A program made the translations under genes and the position numbers. This document shows, one piece after another, positions 18,945 to 28,807 of a DNA stretch of 64,000 nt. This stretch comes from Massilia sp. H-1 (lineage in GTDB: Bacteria; Pseudomonadota; Gammaproteobacteria; Burkholderiales; Burkholderiaceae_D), in contig CP087969.1 in NCBI GenBank assembly GCA_024703915.1, positions 2,170,001 through 2,234,000 on the forward strand, read 5' to 3'. The notes under the pieces were generated by a model that did not search any database, was not told the origin of the DNA, and was given only the letters and a program-made list of their open reading frames with translations. Numbering within the stretch: position 1 is the first letter of the stretch; each line of letters begins with the position of its first letter.

Positions 18945-20347
18945 GTGAAAGACACCAAGGATCTGACGCGGGGCCCGATCCGCGGGCACTTGATCGCCAT
19001 GGCGCTGCCGATGGCGGTCGGCATGGGCGTGCAAATGCTGTACTACCTGATCGATCTGTATTTTGTCGCCCGCCTCGGCCACGACGCGCTGGCCGGGGTC
19101 GGCGCGGCCTAAGCAATGCCGCGCTGATCATCCTCGGCCTGACCCAGATCCTGAGCGTGGGCACCGTGGCGCTGACCTCGCACGCGGTCGGACGCCAGGA
19201 CGACGCCGCCGCCAGCGACGTGTTTTACCAGTCGCTGCTGATCGGCTGTGGCGCCGCGCTGGTCACGCTGCTGGCGGGGTACGCCATCATGATGACTACA
19301 TGCGCCAGATCTCGGCCAATGCCAGCATCAGCCGGCCTGGGCGCCACCTATCTGTACTGGTACCTGCCGGGCATGGCGCTGCAGTTCGTGCTGACCGCGC
19401 TCGGCTCGTCGCTGCGCAGGGGTAGGCCTCCTTGCAGCAGCAGCTACCATGATGGTCCAGCTGCTCACGGTGGTGATCAACATCGTGCTGGCGCCGGTCC
19501 TGATCATCGCTGGGGCACGGGACATCCGATGGGAGTGGTAGGCGCGGCGCTGGCCAGTACAGTCTCGGTGACGGCCGGGGCGCTGCTGTTGCTGCGCTAC
19601 TGCATGCGCCATCAGTCGTTCATGCGGATCGACCTGGCACGCCTGCGTCCGCGCCTGGCGACCTGGGGCAGCATCCTGAAAATCGGCCTGCTTAGGCGGG
19701 GAGGCGAATACCTGCTGATGTTCGCGTTCAGCGCCTTCGTGTACCTGATGCTGCGCGACTTCGGTGCCGCCGCGCAGGCCTGGCTTCGGCATCGGCACCC
19801 GCGTGCTGCAGGTGGTATTCCTGCTTAGGCGGCGGCTGGGGTTCGCCGTGCTTAAGCAGTGGCGGGACAGAACTACGGAGCGGGACTGGGCCAGCGCGTG
19901 CGCGAGACGCTGCGCACCGCGCTGCTGATGGAGGCGTTCATCATGGTGGTGCTGACCATCGTCTGCCAGGCGAGCCCCGGCGCGCTGCTCGGCATGTTTT
20001 CGTCCGACCAGCAGGTACTCGCGTTCGGCACCACGTTCCTGACCTACACTTCGTGGAACTTCCTCGCTTCCGGCATCGTGTTTGCCTGTTCCGGCCTGTT
20101 CCAGGCAATGGGCAATACCTGGCCTAAGCCCTGCTGTGCGCGGCGATGCGGGTCCTGACTTTCATGCTGCCGCTGGCGTGGCTGTCGCGTCAGAGCGGCT
20201 TTGAAGTGACGACCATCTGGAAGCTGTCGGTCGCCACTGTCGCCCTGCAAGCCTGCCTGGCCTTGCTTCTGGTGCACTGGCAAATGAAGAAGCGCCTGCT
20301 TAGGCAAGCGACGAGGCGCGCGCCCCGCTGGGCGCCATGCTGCCTAG
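18945..20347 (+). CDS. MATE-family efflux pump
   Basis: GTG start behind GAGGAG. It begins LTRGPIRGHLIAMALPMAVGMGVQMLYYLIDLYFVARLGHDALAGVGAAGNAAL, a typical MATE N-terminal repeat. The protein is about 455 residues with a dozen hydrophobic segments. VPAVAGQNYGAGLGQRVRETLRTALLMEAF marks the second repeat. Scars at 19107, 19683, 19825, 19854, 20126 and 20299 all give continuous MATE sequence when read as GCCGGC. Other indels lie near 19300, 19425 and 19515. The exact stop is unsure, because another possible scar (CCTAG) lies at 20343. It probably exports the thiopeptide or protects the producer. It converges with the minus-strand gene behind it. Confidence 0.85.
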
Positions 20348-20351
20348 ACAC

Positions 20352-20880
20352 TCAGTCGATTGTGCCGCGCTCGGCGATGGCGCGGCGCAGCGCTTCGAGG
20401 CGGGTGATCTTGGCTTCGACTTTCGCAATCTCTTCGGGCGCGATGCCTAGCCGTGCGGGCCCGTTCGACATCCGAGCGCAGGCGCGGCAGCTCGCTGTCG
20501 ACCGCGGCCGCGTAGGAGGCCATCAGCTTCGCCTGGCGTCCCTGCTCGAATCCCGCATACGCGGCCGGGTCGGCCAGCTGGGCCGGGCTGGGCGCGGTCT
20601 CGCGCGGCGCGGCCGGCGCCAGCGGCGGCGCCCTGTCGTCGCCATGCTCGCGCGCCGCGGCCATGCTTTGCCAGGCTAGCACCGGCACCGGCCCCGTCTC
20701 GGGCAAGGCCGACATCCATTGCGTACCTGGCGCCTGCGCAGCCGCGCACAGGCTAACAGGCAGCAGGCAGCCGCGCAGGGGGGCCATCGGCGGCGTGCTT
20801 TCCAGCGGTGGCAGCGGCGGCCACAGGACCACGACGGCGGCGGCCGCCACGGCCAGCGCGAGTGCGAGCCGCCCCGTCAT
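20352..20880 (-). CDS. Hypothetical membrane-anchored protein, about 175 aa
   Basis: The N-terminus MTGRLALALAVAAAAVVVLWPPLPPLE is a single membrane anchor or signal, followed by a Pro-rich linker. The rest is helical: DPAAYAGFEQGRQAKLMASYAAAVDSELPRLRSDVERAR and, after curing the scar GCTAGGC at 20446, TAGIAPEEIAKVEAKITRLEALRRAIAERGTID. The ATG overlaps the stop of the upstream PpiC-type gene in ATGA, so the two are coupled. The length and layout resemble small accessory factors of secreted enzymes, but I do not recognise the family. Confidence 0.65.
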
Positions 20881-22208
20881 GCCTGCGCTCCCGGCGCCAT
20901 GACGATGCGCGCCCTGGCCTGCAGCGTGCGCCGCAGGTCGGCCAACTGGGCCGCTGCCGCCTGGCGCGCCAGTGCGCGGCTGGCCACGTAGCGCACCGAT
21001 TCCGAATCGGCTAGGCTGGTAGCCCTGCACCCGCTTCTCGACCAGCACGATTTCCCAAGCGGCTAGACTGGTCCGGCCCGACCGCGGTGCGCACCGGCGG
21101 CGAGACTTCGCCCTCCGCTTGCGCGAACAGCAGCTGCGCCAGCCAGCCGGGCGCGCTGTCATGCGGCACCCAGCCAAGGGCGCCGCCCCGTGCCGCGTCC
21201 GGCGCGACCGACAGGCGGCGCGCGGTGGCGGCAAAGTCGGCGCCGGACGCGAGCGCGGCTGCGGCTTTGTGCGCGCTCTCCTCGTCCGGCAGACGGATAT
21301 GCCGTGCGCGCACCCGCTCGATGCGCGTGAACTGCTCGCGGTGATCGCGATAGTAGGCGCGCACCGCATCTTTGCCGACCTGCGCGGCGAGCCGGTCGAG
21401 CAAGGCACTGTCGCCATGCCCGTCGTCGCCCACACCATGCATGCGCATCAGGGCGCGGGCGTCGGACTGGTCCGCCAGCACCCTGCGCAAATCGTCGACC
21501 GCCGCCGCGCCGAAGCGCTGCTTACCCCAGTGCAGCACGTACTGCGCGGCCACGTGCTGCCTGGCCTGCTGCAGCATGAAGTCCACGTCGCGCGAGAATG
21601 GCGACCCTGCCCTGCACATTCTGGCGCAGGTAAATGTCGGCCACGGTGACGGTCGCCTCGGCGTCACCGTCCGGCAGCACGTAGCGCAGCAGCGCCAGCT
21701 TGCGCGCCGCCTCCAGCTGGCTTAAGCACTGAAGGCGGTTTCAAGCCGCAGCATGCCCGCCTTGCCCGTCACGCCATCGAGCGCGGCATCGTCCGGCCTT
21801 GCCAGCGGGCGCACCAGCGCGTCGATGCCGCTTAGCCAGCCGGGACAGGTCGGCCTCCATCCTGGCGCCGTACAGCATGCGCAGCGCCCCGACCAGTTGT
21901 TCGTCGAACCCGACCTCGCGCGGGAACGCGACCCGGGCCCCGCTGGTCAGCGCCGCCTCGCCGTAACGCTCGCGCGCGCGCGCGCCAGCAGACGATCGTC
22001 GACCAGCTTGTCGAGCACCGCCTTGCGCTGCGCCCTGGGGTCCTCTGCCAGCGCCATGCGCCACGCCGCGTCGACACTGAAGCCGTACAGCGGCGCGCCG
22101 TCGATCCGCGCCGCCACGGCAGGCGCGGGCGGAGCCGCCTCCGCCGCGGACAGCAGCAGCGCCAGCATCAGCGCACCAGCCAACAAACGCAGGAAGGCGG
22201 CTTAGCAT
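20877..22208 (-). CDS. Periplasmic PpiC-type peptidyl-prolyl isomerase
   Basis: After repair of GCTAAGC at 22202 the protein starts MPAAFLRLLAGALMLALLLSAAEAAPP, a clear Sec signal peptide. A SurA-like N-terminal region follows (AARIDGAPLYGFSVDAAWRMALAEDPRAQRKAVLDKLVDDRLLA). The parvulin domain reads TRIERVRARHIRLPDEESAHKAAAALASGADFAATARRLSVAPDAARGGALGWV and ends WEIVLVEKRVQGYQP. It is about 440 residues, broken at about seven places, with scars at about 21010, 21062, 21720 and 21834. The start overlaps the stop of the phospholipase-like gene (TGATG), so it may help fold that secreted enzyme. Confidence 0.8.
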
Positions 22209-23233
22209 CACATCGCCAGGCGCTCGGCGGCGCGGTTAAGCACGTGCACCACCATCGCGATCGAATGCGGGATCATCTTGCGCGCCACGGTGCGGCGGTC
22301 GGCATGATCGGTGGACGAGAGCACGATGCCGCCGTTTGCATACGAGTAGGTGCCGCCTTGCGTGAGCAGGGAGCGGATGTCGGTGGCGCTGGCGCCGACC
22401 GGCGTGAAGTCGGCCAGCGCGCTGCGCACCAGGGCGCCATCGGCCAGCTGCTCGCTGTCGTAGTAATCGCTGACCCACTGCTCCCAGCCCGAGTGGTTGT
22501 TGCCGGACGTGCTCCAGGAATGGTGCGGCTGCACGATGTCGGTGCTGTGCAGCGCGAAGCCGAGCGACTGCGCGGTCGGGCGTGCGAGGAACTGGCCGAA
22601 CCAGTACTGCGCCAGGTTGTCGACCGGCTGGAACGGCGCCGATTCGAAGTCGGCGTACTGCTGCGGCGTCGAGTAGCTGCCATGGCGGTAGTGGGCTTCG
22701 GTCACGCCAAAGCTGTTGTACTTGCTGCTGTCGCCGAACCAGCCTTTCAGGCCGGAGGCACCGTCGTCGAGATAGTCGCCCACCAGCCAGGCCGCGGCCA
22801 GCTTGTCGACATCGCCGCGGTTGACCACCTTGGCGTAGTTGTAGCCGCCAAAGGCATTGCCGTGCACGTCGCGGCCGCTGGCGTGGTTCTGAAAATGCCA
22901 GTAGGAGGTGTAGTTGGCGATGCCCGATCCGAGGCCCCACAGCGGCGCCATCACGCAGCTGCCGGTGGTCGCGCCGCACAGATAGGTGTCGGCGAAATCG
23001 TCGACATCGTAGGCGCCCTGACCCACGGCCTGCGCGAACTGTTCCATCGTGTAGCTTACCCGGGTGACGCCTGCTTCAAGCTTGGCGTAATTGGTGAGCG
23101 AGGGATTGTTCTTCATGAAGGTGACGGCATCTTGCACGATACGCTTGTGGGTATCCTGTTTCCAGGCATAGGCGGGTGCGCTTACGACAATTGCTACAGC
23201 GAGGCTTGTGGCCAGCAGTCCGTTTTTCATCAA
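22208..23233 (-). CDS. Secreted zinc-dependent phospholipase C-like protein
   Basis: Intact frame of 341 residues. The signal peptide MMKNGLLATSLAVAIVVSAPAYA is followed at once by WKQDTHKRIVQDAVTFMKNNP. A tryptophan at the mature N-terminus followed by a His motif is typical of the zinc PLC/P1-nuclease fold. Further metal-binding candidates are YDVDDFADTYL, YTSYWHFQNHASGRDVHG, AAWLVGDYLDD, FALHSTDIVQPHHSW and NNHSGWEQWVSDYY. It probably cleaves phospholipid head groups outside the cell. The isomerase and small anchored protein downstream are overlapped or coupled, forming a secretion cassette. Confidence 0.75.
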   Translation of the reverse strand: MMKNGLLATSLAVAIVVSAPAYAWKQDTHKRIVQDAVTFMKNNPSLTNYAKLEAGVTRVSYTMEQFAQAVGQGAYDVDDFADTYLCGATTGSCVMAPLWGLGSGIANYTSYWHFQNHASGRDVHGNAFGGYNYAKVVNRGDVDKLAAAWLVGDYLDDGASGLKGWFGDSSKYNSFGVTEAHYRHGSYSTPQQYADFESAPFQPVDNLAQYWFGQFLARPTAQSLGFALHSTDIVQPHHSWSTSGNNHSGWEQWVSDYYDSEQLADGALVRSALADFTPVGASATDIRSLLTQGGTYSYANGGIVLSSTDHADRRTVARKMIPHSIAMVVHVLNRAAERLAM

Positions 23234-23326
23234 TTCTCCAAAGTGGATGTGCGGTTCGGTTGAGAACCGCTGAATGTAAACATCATTTGTGACGCCGCCG
23301 TTACGGCGCCGTGACAGCGCATCGGA

Positions 23327-24307
23327 TCAGCCGCGGCAACTGGCGTTCGGCGTGGGCGCCACCACGAACGAGAAATGCGCGCCGTATTCGCCGTGGATAG
23401 CCTGGGTGCCGGACGCGCCCGCGTTGGGGCCGATGATGTAGGTGTTGGCCTTGGCGATGCCGCCGTCGGCGTAGGCCGCGATGTCGGTGCTGGCGTTGCC
23501 GTAGGCGCGGATGATGTTCAGGCCGACCGTGTTGCGCAGATAGCGCACGTAGTCGGTCTTGAACTGCTGGGTATCGGGCGGAATCGGACCGCCGCCGTAA
23601 GGGTTCGAATGATAGTGCCACTGGCCGATGTTCTTGATGCCCAGCCATTCGCGGCCATCCTTGGTGACCCAGTACGGCCGCGCCGTCAGGAAGATGACCT
23701 GGTAGCCTTTCTGGCGATACGCGTTGACCACTTCCGGCGCGTAGTAATAGGCGGTGGCGGTCTTGACGCCCGCGTAATCGGCCCAGGATTCGAAGTCATT
23801 GATGGTGAGCGTGCCGTCGATGTCGAACAGGACCGCGTCGCGCCCCGGATCGACCACGCTCACATAGCCCGAGGTCGAGCTGAGGTCGCCCTCGACGACA
23901 AAGCGCACCACGTAGTCGCCCACCGCGCGCGCGCCGAGCGGCACGCTGATCTTGCCGTCGCTGTTGGTCTGGTAGCTGCCCAGGTACTGCCACTGCGTCA
24001 TGCCGGTGCCGTACAAATAGGCGTGCACCTTTTCGCCTTCCAGATCCTTGTGCAGCACGGCGTCGTAGTCGAACTTGGCTTCGATCGACGCCGCCTTGCT
24101 TACTTGGCGATCACGTCGTGCGCCATGTGCCACGGCTTGTACCAGCTCGCGAGCACGGTGCTGCCGAAGTGGGAGAAGGATTTTTTGGCCGGTCCGGCCA
24201 GGGCGGGCGGATTGGCGGCGGTGAGGTAATCGGGACAGGCAGCGATTGCTTGCAACGCGGAAAAAGCAGTTACGGAAATCACGCATTTGGCAGCGTTTTT
24301 TTAACAT
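23327..24307 (-). CDS. Secreted lipin/LNS2-type HAD phosphatase
   Basis: About 325 residues. The catalytic motif is VLFDIDGTLTINDFESWADYAG (the DxDxT motif of phosphatidate phosphatases), followed by YRQKGYQVIFLTARPYWVTKDGREWL and NTVGLNIIRAYGNASTDIAAYADGGIAKANTYIIGPNAG. The N-terminal part reads VISVTAFSALQAIAACPDYLTAANPP, a probable signal peptide once two small indels (24110-24300) are repaired. A beta-sandwich region precedes the HAD domain (VHAYLYGTGMTQWQYLGSYQTNSDGKISVP). With the phospholipase-like gene it suggests extracellular phospholipid degradation. The start at 24307 follows a GAGAGAAA box. Confidence 0.8.
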   Translation of the reverse strand: MLKKRCQMRDFRNCFFRVASNRCLSRLPHRRQSARPGRTGQKILLPLRQHRARELVQAVAHGARRDRQVSKAASIEAKFDYDAVLHKDLEGEKVHAYLYGTGMTQWQYLGSYQTNSDGKISVPLGARAVGDYVVRFVVEGDLSSTSGYVSVVDPGRDAVLFDIDGTLTINDFESWADYAGVKTATAYYYAPEVVNAYRQKGYQVIFLTARPYWVTKDGREWLGIKNIGQWHYHSNPYGGGPIPPDTQQFKTDYVRYLRNTVGLNIIRAYGNASTDIAAYADGGIAKANTYIIGPNAGASGTQAIHGEYGAHFSFVVAPTPNASCRG

Positions 24308-24563
24308 CAATTTCTCTCCTGAAAAGAATTGAACGGCATTAAAACCACAGGGCACAATTGATCGATTCTAGACAGCAATCGTGACATTGTCGTGAAACAA
24401 ATTGACCATTTGCATACATGCCGCATGTGGCCCGCAAAAGCCAAGAAACCGCAGCGCAATCGACCAAAACCGGGCACCGCACACGGGGGCGCAAATACCG
24501 CTTTCCGTCGGCGGCGCCCTGCGTTACATTCATTGCTTGCCAGCGCAATCGAGGGAGAACGTG
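24308..24563. promoter_or_regulatory. Divergent promoter region between LNS2 phosphatase and P450 genes
   Basis: About 255 AT-richer bases between two divergently read genes; both promoters must lie here. I see no convincing -35/-10 pair, only AT-rich tracts near 24340-24420. Confidence 0.4.
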
Positions 24564-26012
24564 ATGAGCCAAGAGGTCTTGCAGTCATTCGCATCGCCGC
24601 CTTCGCGTACCGTGGACAGCCTGCCCGGTCCGCGCGGCATCCCGCTGTTCGGCAATGCGCTGCAAATCGATTCGGAGCAGATGCATCTGCAGCTCGAAGC
24701 GTGGGCCAGGCAGTTCGGTTCCATTTACCAGATGCGCATCGGCCCGCGCCGCCTGATGGTGGTGGCCGATCACAAGATCATCGGCACCCTGATGCGCGAC
24801 CGGCCGGAAGGCTTCAGCCGCTCGAACCAGCTGGCAAAAATCTGGAAAGAAATGGGCATGCCGAGCGGCGTGTTCGGCGCCAACGGCGAGGAATGGAAAC
24901 GCCAGCGGCGCATGGTGATGGCCTTCTCGACCCGGCCCACGTCAAGCGCTATTTCCCGGCGCTCAAGGAAGTCGCCCAGCACCTGACCACGCGCTGGACC
25001 AGGGCGGCCGAGGCGCATACCAGCGTCGACCTGCAGGCCGACCTGATGCGCTTCACGGTCGACACGATCGCGGGCCTGGCCTTCGGCGCCAAGGTCAACA
25101 CGCTCGAGTCCGACGGCGACGTCATCCAGCGCCACCTGGACAAGATCTTCCCTGCCCTGTTCAAGCGGATCTTCGCGCCCTTCCCCGTCTGGCACTGGTA
25201 CCGCACGCGCGCCGACCGCGAACTGGCCGCCGCCGTCACCGAAGTGCTGGGCGCCGTGGACGGCTTCGTGGTCCAGGCCCGCGCGCGCATGGCGCGCCAG
25301 CCCGAGCTGCGCGCGCAGCCCGAGAATCTGCTGGAAGCGATGATCGCGGCGGCCGACCAGCCCGACAGCGGCATCGACGACAGCCAGGTTGCTTAAGCAA
25401 CGTGCTGACCATGCTGCTGGTCGGCTGAAGACACCACCGCCAACACGCTGGCCTGGATGATTCACCTGCTGTGGATCAATCCCGATGCCCTGGCCAAGGC
25501 CGTGGCCGAAGTGCGCACCGTGTGCGGCGACGCGCGCGACCTGACCATCGAGCAGATGGGCCAGCTCGACTACATCGACGCCTGCGCCAACGAGACGATG
25601 CGCCTGGAAGCCGGTCGCCACCAATCTCGGTTTCCAGACGCTGCACGACACCCAGGTGGCCGACGTGCAGGTCCCGGCCGGGACCATGATCATTGCCGTG
25701 ATGCGCCACGATTCCGTGAGCGAGGAGCACGTGCGCAACGCGGCCGCGTTCTCGCCCGAGCGCTGGCTCGAAGAGAACAACCCCGCGCTCAACGCGACCT
25801 CGGCCAAGCGCGTGTCGATGCCCTTTGGCGGCGGGCCGCGCATCTGCCCGGGCCGCTACCTGGCGCTGCTGGAAATGAAGATGGCGATGGCCACGCTGCT
25901 CGGGCGCTTCGACATCGTGAGCCTCGATACGCCCGACGGCAAACCGGCGCGCGAGAAAATGGCGTTCACCATGACGCCGGTGGGCTTGCGGATGCGGGTG
26001 CGCTGCCGCTGA
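24564..26012 (+). CDS. Cytochrome P450 (second, outside the thiopeptide cluster)
   Basis: About 480 residues with a GAGGGAG box before ATG. The N-terminus has LPGPRGIPLFGNALQIDSEQ, the proline-rich hinge without a membrane anchor. The I-helix after curing the scar at 25391 reads AGNVLTMLLV(A)GEDTTANTLAW. The ExxR helix is ANETMRLKPV (one base too many at about 25608). The heme loop is MPFGGGPRICPGRYLALLEMKMAMA. Other indels lie near 24945 and 25425. It resembles CYP102/CYP4-like fatty-acid or hydrocarbon hydroxylases in layout, but no reductase domain is attached. It stands alone, divergent from the LNS2 gene. Confidence 0.9.
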
Positions 26013-26101
26013 AGTGCTTTTTTCAGTTCATGGCTGCGACTGGACCAGGCACACACCGAGCTGCTTCCAGGCGGACGCTTAGCGCTGCGGCGAATTCGGT
26101 C

Positions 26102-26960
26102 TCACTTCGCGCCACGCGCGATCTGCAGCAGCTTCCTGCGGGTCCGGTTGAACAATTCCAGCGCTTGCGGGTCTAGCCCGTCACCGAGATGATCGCGGTA
26201 GTCCGCGTGGATGCATTGTCCGAAGATGGCGCATACCTCGGCGCTTTGAACGCCGCCCACGCAGGCATCGAGCAGCTCGCACACGGCAGCCGAAGTCGCG
26301 TGAGCGGAACACGTCATCATTGGCGCCATTGGCGAACACGGGGTCGATAGCGCTTACCAGGTAAGGCGCGTCCGCTTCCAGCGTGATGGCGACCAGATAG
26401 GGGTCGCCCAAGGCCTGCGCCCGCGCGTAAGCACGTTGCGCATCCTGTGCGGAACGGGCCATTGAAGGAATGCCATCCGGCGCCAGAACGTCAAGCGCCC
26501 CGCGCGGGCCAGCTTGATCGCCCGCATGAAGCCAGCTTCGTCCGGGAATTGCCCCGCCACGCTGGCGCGCAGCGCTGCTCGTATCCCTCCCACGCCTGCA
26601 CGGCCGCGGCGCGCACGGCGCCGTCATGCCGGCCCACTTTGCCTCCACCGGCGGCGCTGCGCGCTTGCAGCGATGGAAGGCGAGCGTGGCGTAGAACAGG
26701 CCACCCTCGTCGGGTCGCTGCATGGCATCCTGGATGAAGGCGGCGTAATTGTCCGTTTTTCGAAGCGGGCACGCATGCGCGCCGATGGCTGGCTTGGTGC
26801 CGCGGTTACCGCTTGCGGCCTGGCGACTGGCGACGGCGCGGCTGCCGAAGGTCTGGGCGCCAAGCCCGACAGGCGGCAGCGCCGGATCGGGCCACAGCAC
26901 CAGCAGCCCAATACCCATCGCGGCCACGCTGGCGAACAGCGCAAGCCGGGCCGGGGTCAT
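26102..26960 (-). CDS. Hypothetical membrane-anchored or secreted protein
   Basis: The N-terminus MTPARLALFASVAAMGIGLLVLWPDPALPP is a signal anchor. The body is helical with several cysteines (FYATLAFHRCKRAAPPVEAKW, FPDEAGFMRAIKLARAGALDVLAPDGIPSMARSAQDAQRAYARAQALGDPYLVAITLEADAPYLV, CELLDACVGGVQSAEVCAIFGQCIHADYRDHLG). The frame shifts near 26320, 26490 and 26600. The start overlaps the DinB stop (ATGA). I do not recognise the family. The repeated Cys pattern suggests disulfides in the periplasm. Confidence 0.6.
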
Positions 26961-27456
26961 TGCCGTCCCGCGGCGTCGAACGCGCCCATCAGCCAGTGCA
27001 GGCTTAGGCCAGGTGCTGCTGGTCATGGCTGCACAGGTAGTGCGCCAGTCCCCTGACCGTGACCGGTCCATAGCCTTCGAACTCGCCGCGGCGCTGCCAC
27101 TGCGCGTCGGTCAGCGATGCGAGCAGGCGCACGGTCTCTGCGCGGGCCGCCCGGAAATCGGCGAACACTTGTGCGGCCGGGGCGTCGGGATAGGCGCGTT
27201 CGCGCGCCACCGCGTAGCTGTCGATCGACACGAGGACGGGCGCGGTTTCCGTGAGCAGGCGCCGGAAGCGCAAGTGATAGCCGTCGATTTCGATATCGCG
27301 GATGTGGCAGACTTGCTCGATGGCCGTGAAGGTCTCGCTGGGAATGCCCTCCCACGACGGCGGCGTCCAGTACGCGCAGGGCGCGGCGACGGTGGCGTAC
27401 AGCTGCTCGAGCTGGTCGGGAAAGCTGCGCAAGGAAGACAGAATCGATGACTGCAT
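26957..27456 (-). CDS. DinB-family metalloprotein
   Basis: About 166 residues of the DinB four-helix bundle: FPDQLEQLYATVAAPCAYWTPPSW, TAIEQVCHIRDIEIDGYHLRFRRLL and TVRGLAHYLCSHDQQHLAGLHWL. The three histidines of the metal site are visible in HIRD, HDQQH and nearby positions. A scar at 27002 (GCCTAAGC) creates a false stop after HLA; GCCGGC extends it to GLHWLMGAFDAAGRQ and an ATGA overlap with the next gene. The function of most DinB proteins is unknown; some are thiol-S-transferases. Confidence 0.8.
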
Positions 27457-27485
27457 CGTGTACTCCAAAGTGTGTGCCGCCCGCC

Positions 27486-27834
27486 TCAGGCCAGCGGTCC
27501 GACATCCATGCCGTCGTAGCTTAGCCAGCGCGTGCTGCGCGGCGAAGGCTTCGAGCTCGCCATTGAGGCGGTGCAGCGACGCGGGCGTGTGCACCTCTTC
27601 GCGCTCGACGTGCAGAACGTAGAATTCGGCCTCGCCCTCTTCCAGGTCGGGCACGAAGATCTTCACGGTGCGAAAGCCCAGGTCTTCCAGGCCGTAGGAG
27701 GCGTCGCCCAGCTTTTCAGCGGACGGATCGTAGAAAAAATACCCCCACAGCTTTGGCTGCGTCATGTCCCAGCCTGCGCCGTGGTCGATGTTGTCGAACA
27801 TCTCTTGCATTGCTTCCAGCGTCAGGTGGCCCAT
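27486..27834 (-). CDS. RraB-family protein (RNase E inhibitor-like)
   Basis: About 116 residues: MFDNIDHGAGWDMTQPKLWGYFFYDPSAEKL, LGFRTVKIFVPDLEEGEAEFYVLHVEREEVHTPASLHRLNGELEAFAAQHALA and, after curing the scar at 27521, GYDGMDVGPLA. The acidic character and the final YDGxDVG match the RraB/DUF695-like fold. In E. coli RraB binds RNase E and alters mRNA decay. Here the role is by homology only. Confidence 0.75.
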
Positions 27835-27848
27835 GCTTGTCTCCTTGG

Positions 27849-28362
27849 TCAGCAGTCAAATCCGCTGTTGCGACGATAAAACTCGACGTCCGCTTTCGGC
27901 ATCGTCTTGAACGAGGCGCAGGTCGTGTAGTTGCCGACCTGATGGCCATCCTTGCAGGTAGCCCCAGTCCGCCACGTCGTCCCGGGTGAAGCGGATGCGC
28001 TGGCTTCTACCTTGACGCCCTTGAGCACGGCCGGATCGCTGGCCAGCGTCCCCTCGAAGCCATCGCCGGACGACGCGAACGGCGTGACCCAGAAATGCTC
28101 GCTCAATTCGCCCTCCTGCAGCGCGACCTTGAGCTTGAAGTCTTGCGCAGCCGGCGCCTGGCGCGGCTGCCGCAGCGAGAAAGGTGTCGAGCGTGCCGCG
28201 CGCCTGGCGAATGGCATCGACCATGTCCGGGTTGCCGCTGACCGCCTTGAACACCTTGTCGCCATCGCCCAATCGGCCACAAGCGGACAGCAGAAATAAC
28301 AAAGCTGCACAAACGATAATCCTTGACGTCGTGCCTTCTGGATTGGGAGAAATCAAAAACAT
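27849..28362 (-). CDS. DUF2314-domain lipoprotein
   Basis: Signal peptide with lipobox: RIIVCAALLFLLSAC. The mature part has DFKLKVALQEGELSEHFWVTPFASSGDGFEGTL, then GVKVEGQRIRFTRDDVADWGYLQ(D)GHQVGNYTTCASFKTMPKADVEFYRRNSGFDC, the DUF2314 signature. About 170 residues. Indels lie near 28000 (one base lost), 27960 and 28165. The function is unknown; it is likely anchored in the outer or inner membrane. Confidence 0.8.
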
Positions 28363-28457
28363 AGGTGAAGAACTCTGGCTAAGAAAACCAATCGCAGGCC
28401 GTGTTTAGCGTCCGCCACTGGAAAGGAGTAAATACAAAGGCGGACTTATGACTATCA

Positions 28458-28733
28458 CTATCCCGAAGACCATGCGAAGCAAATCAGTCTGCGGGAAAAT
28501 AGGAGTCGCCTACGAACTGCCAATATGGTTGCGGCGAGCAGTGCAACAGTTATTACAACAACACCAAACCAGTAACTGACCACACAAATGACGGCCAAGA
28601 GAATGGCCTCGCCACCACCTCCATACCTTCGCATCTCTAAAATTAGCACTGCTGATAGCGCAGCTGCGAGAGCAAACGGTATGCCCCCTACCAAAATCAT
28701 TCTTTCAATGCGTTTCGACCAAATCGTTTCCAT
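28458..28733 (-). CDS. Small membrane protein, 91 aa
   Basis: Intact short frame with two hydrophobic segments (MILVGGIPFALAAALSAVLIL and ILLAVICVVSYWFGVVVITVALLAATIL) and a basic C-terminal end. It lies at the edge of an AT-richer segment with codon use unlike the flanking genes. Family not recognised. Confidence 0.5.
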   Translation of the reverse strand: METIWSKRIERMILVGGIPFALAAALSAVLILEMRRYGGGGEAILLAVICVVSYWFGVVVITVALLAATILAVRRRLLFSRRLICFAWSSG

Positions 28734-28807
28734 ACACCTCCCGAAACCAGCTTTGTCGCGCGCTCGACAATAAATTCTGGTTCAAAATTCAGTAGGCCCC
28801 GTGGCGT

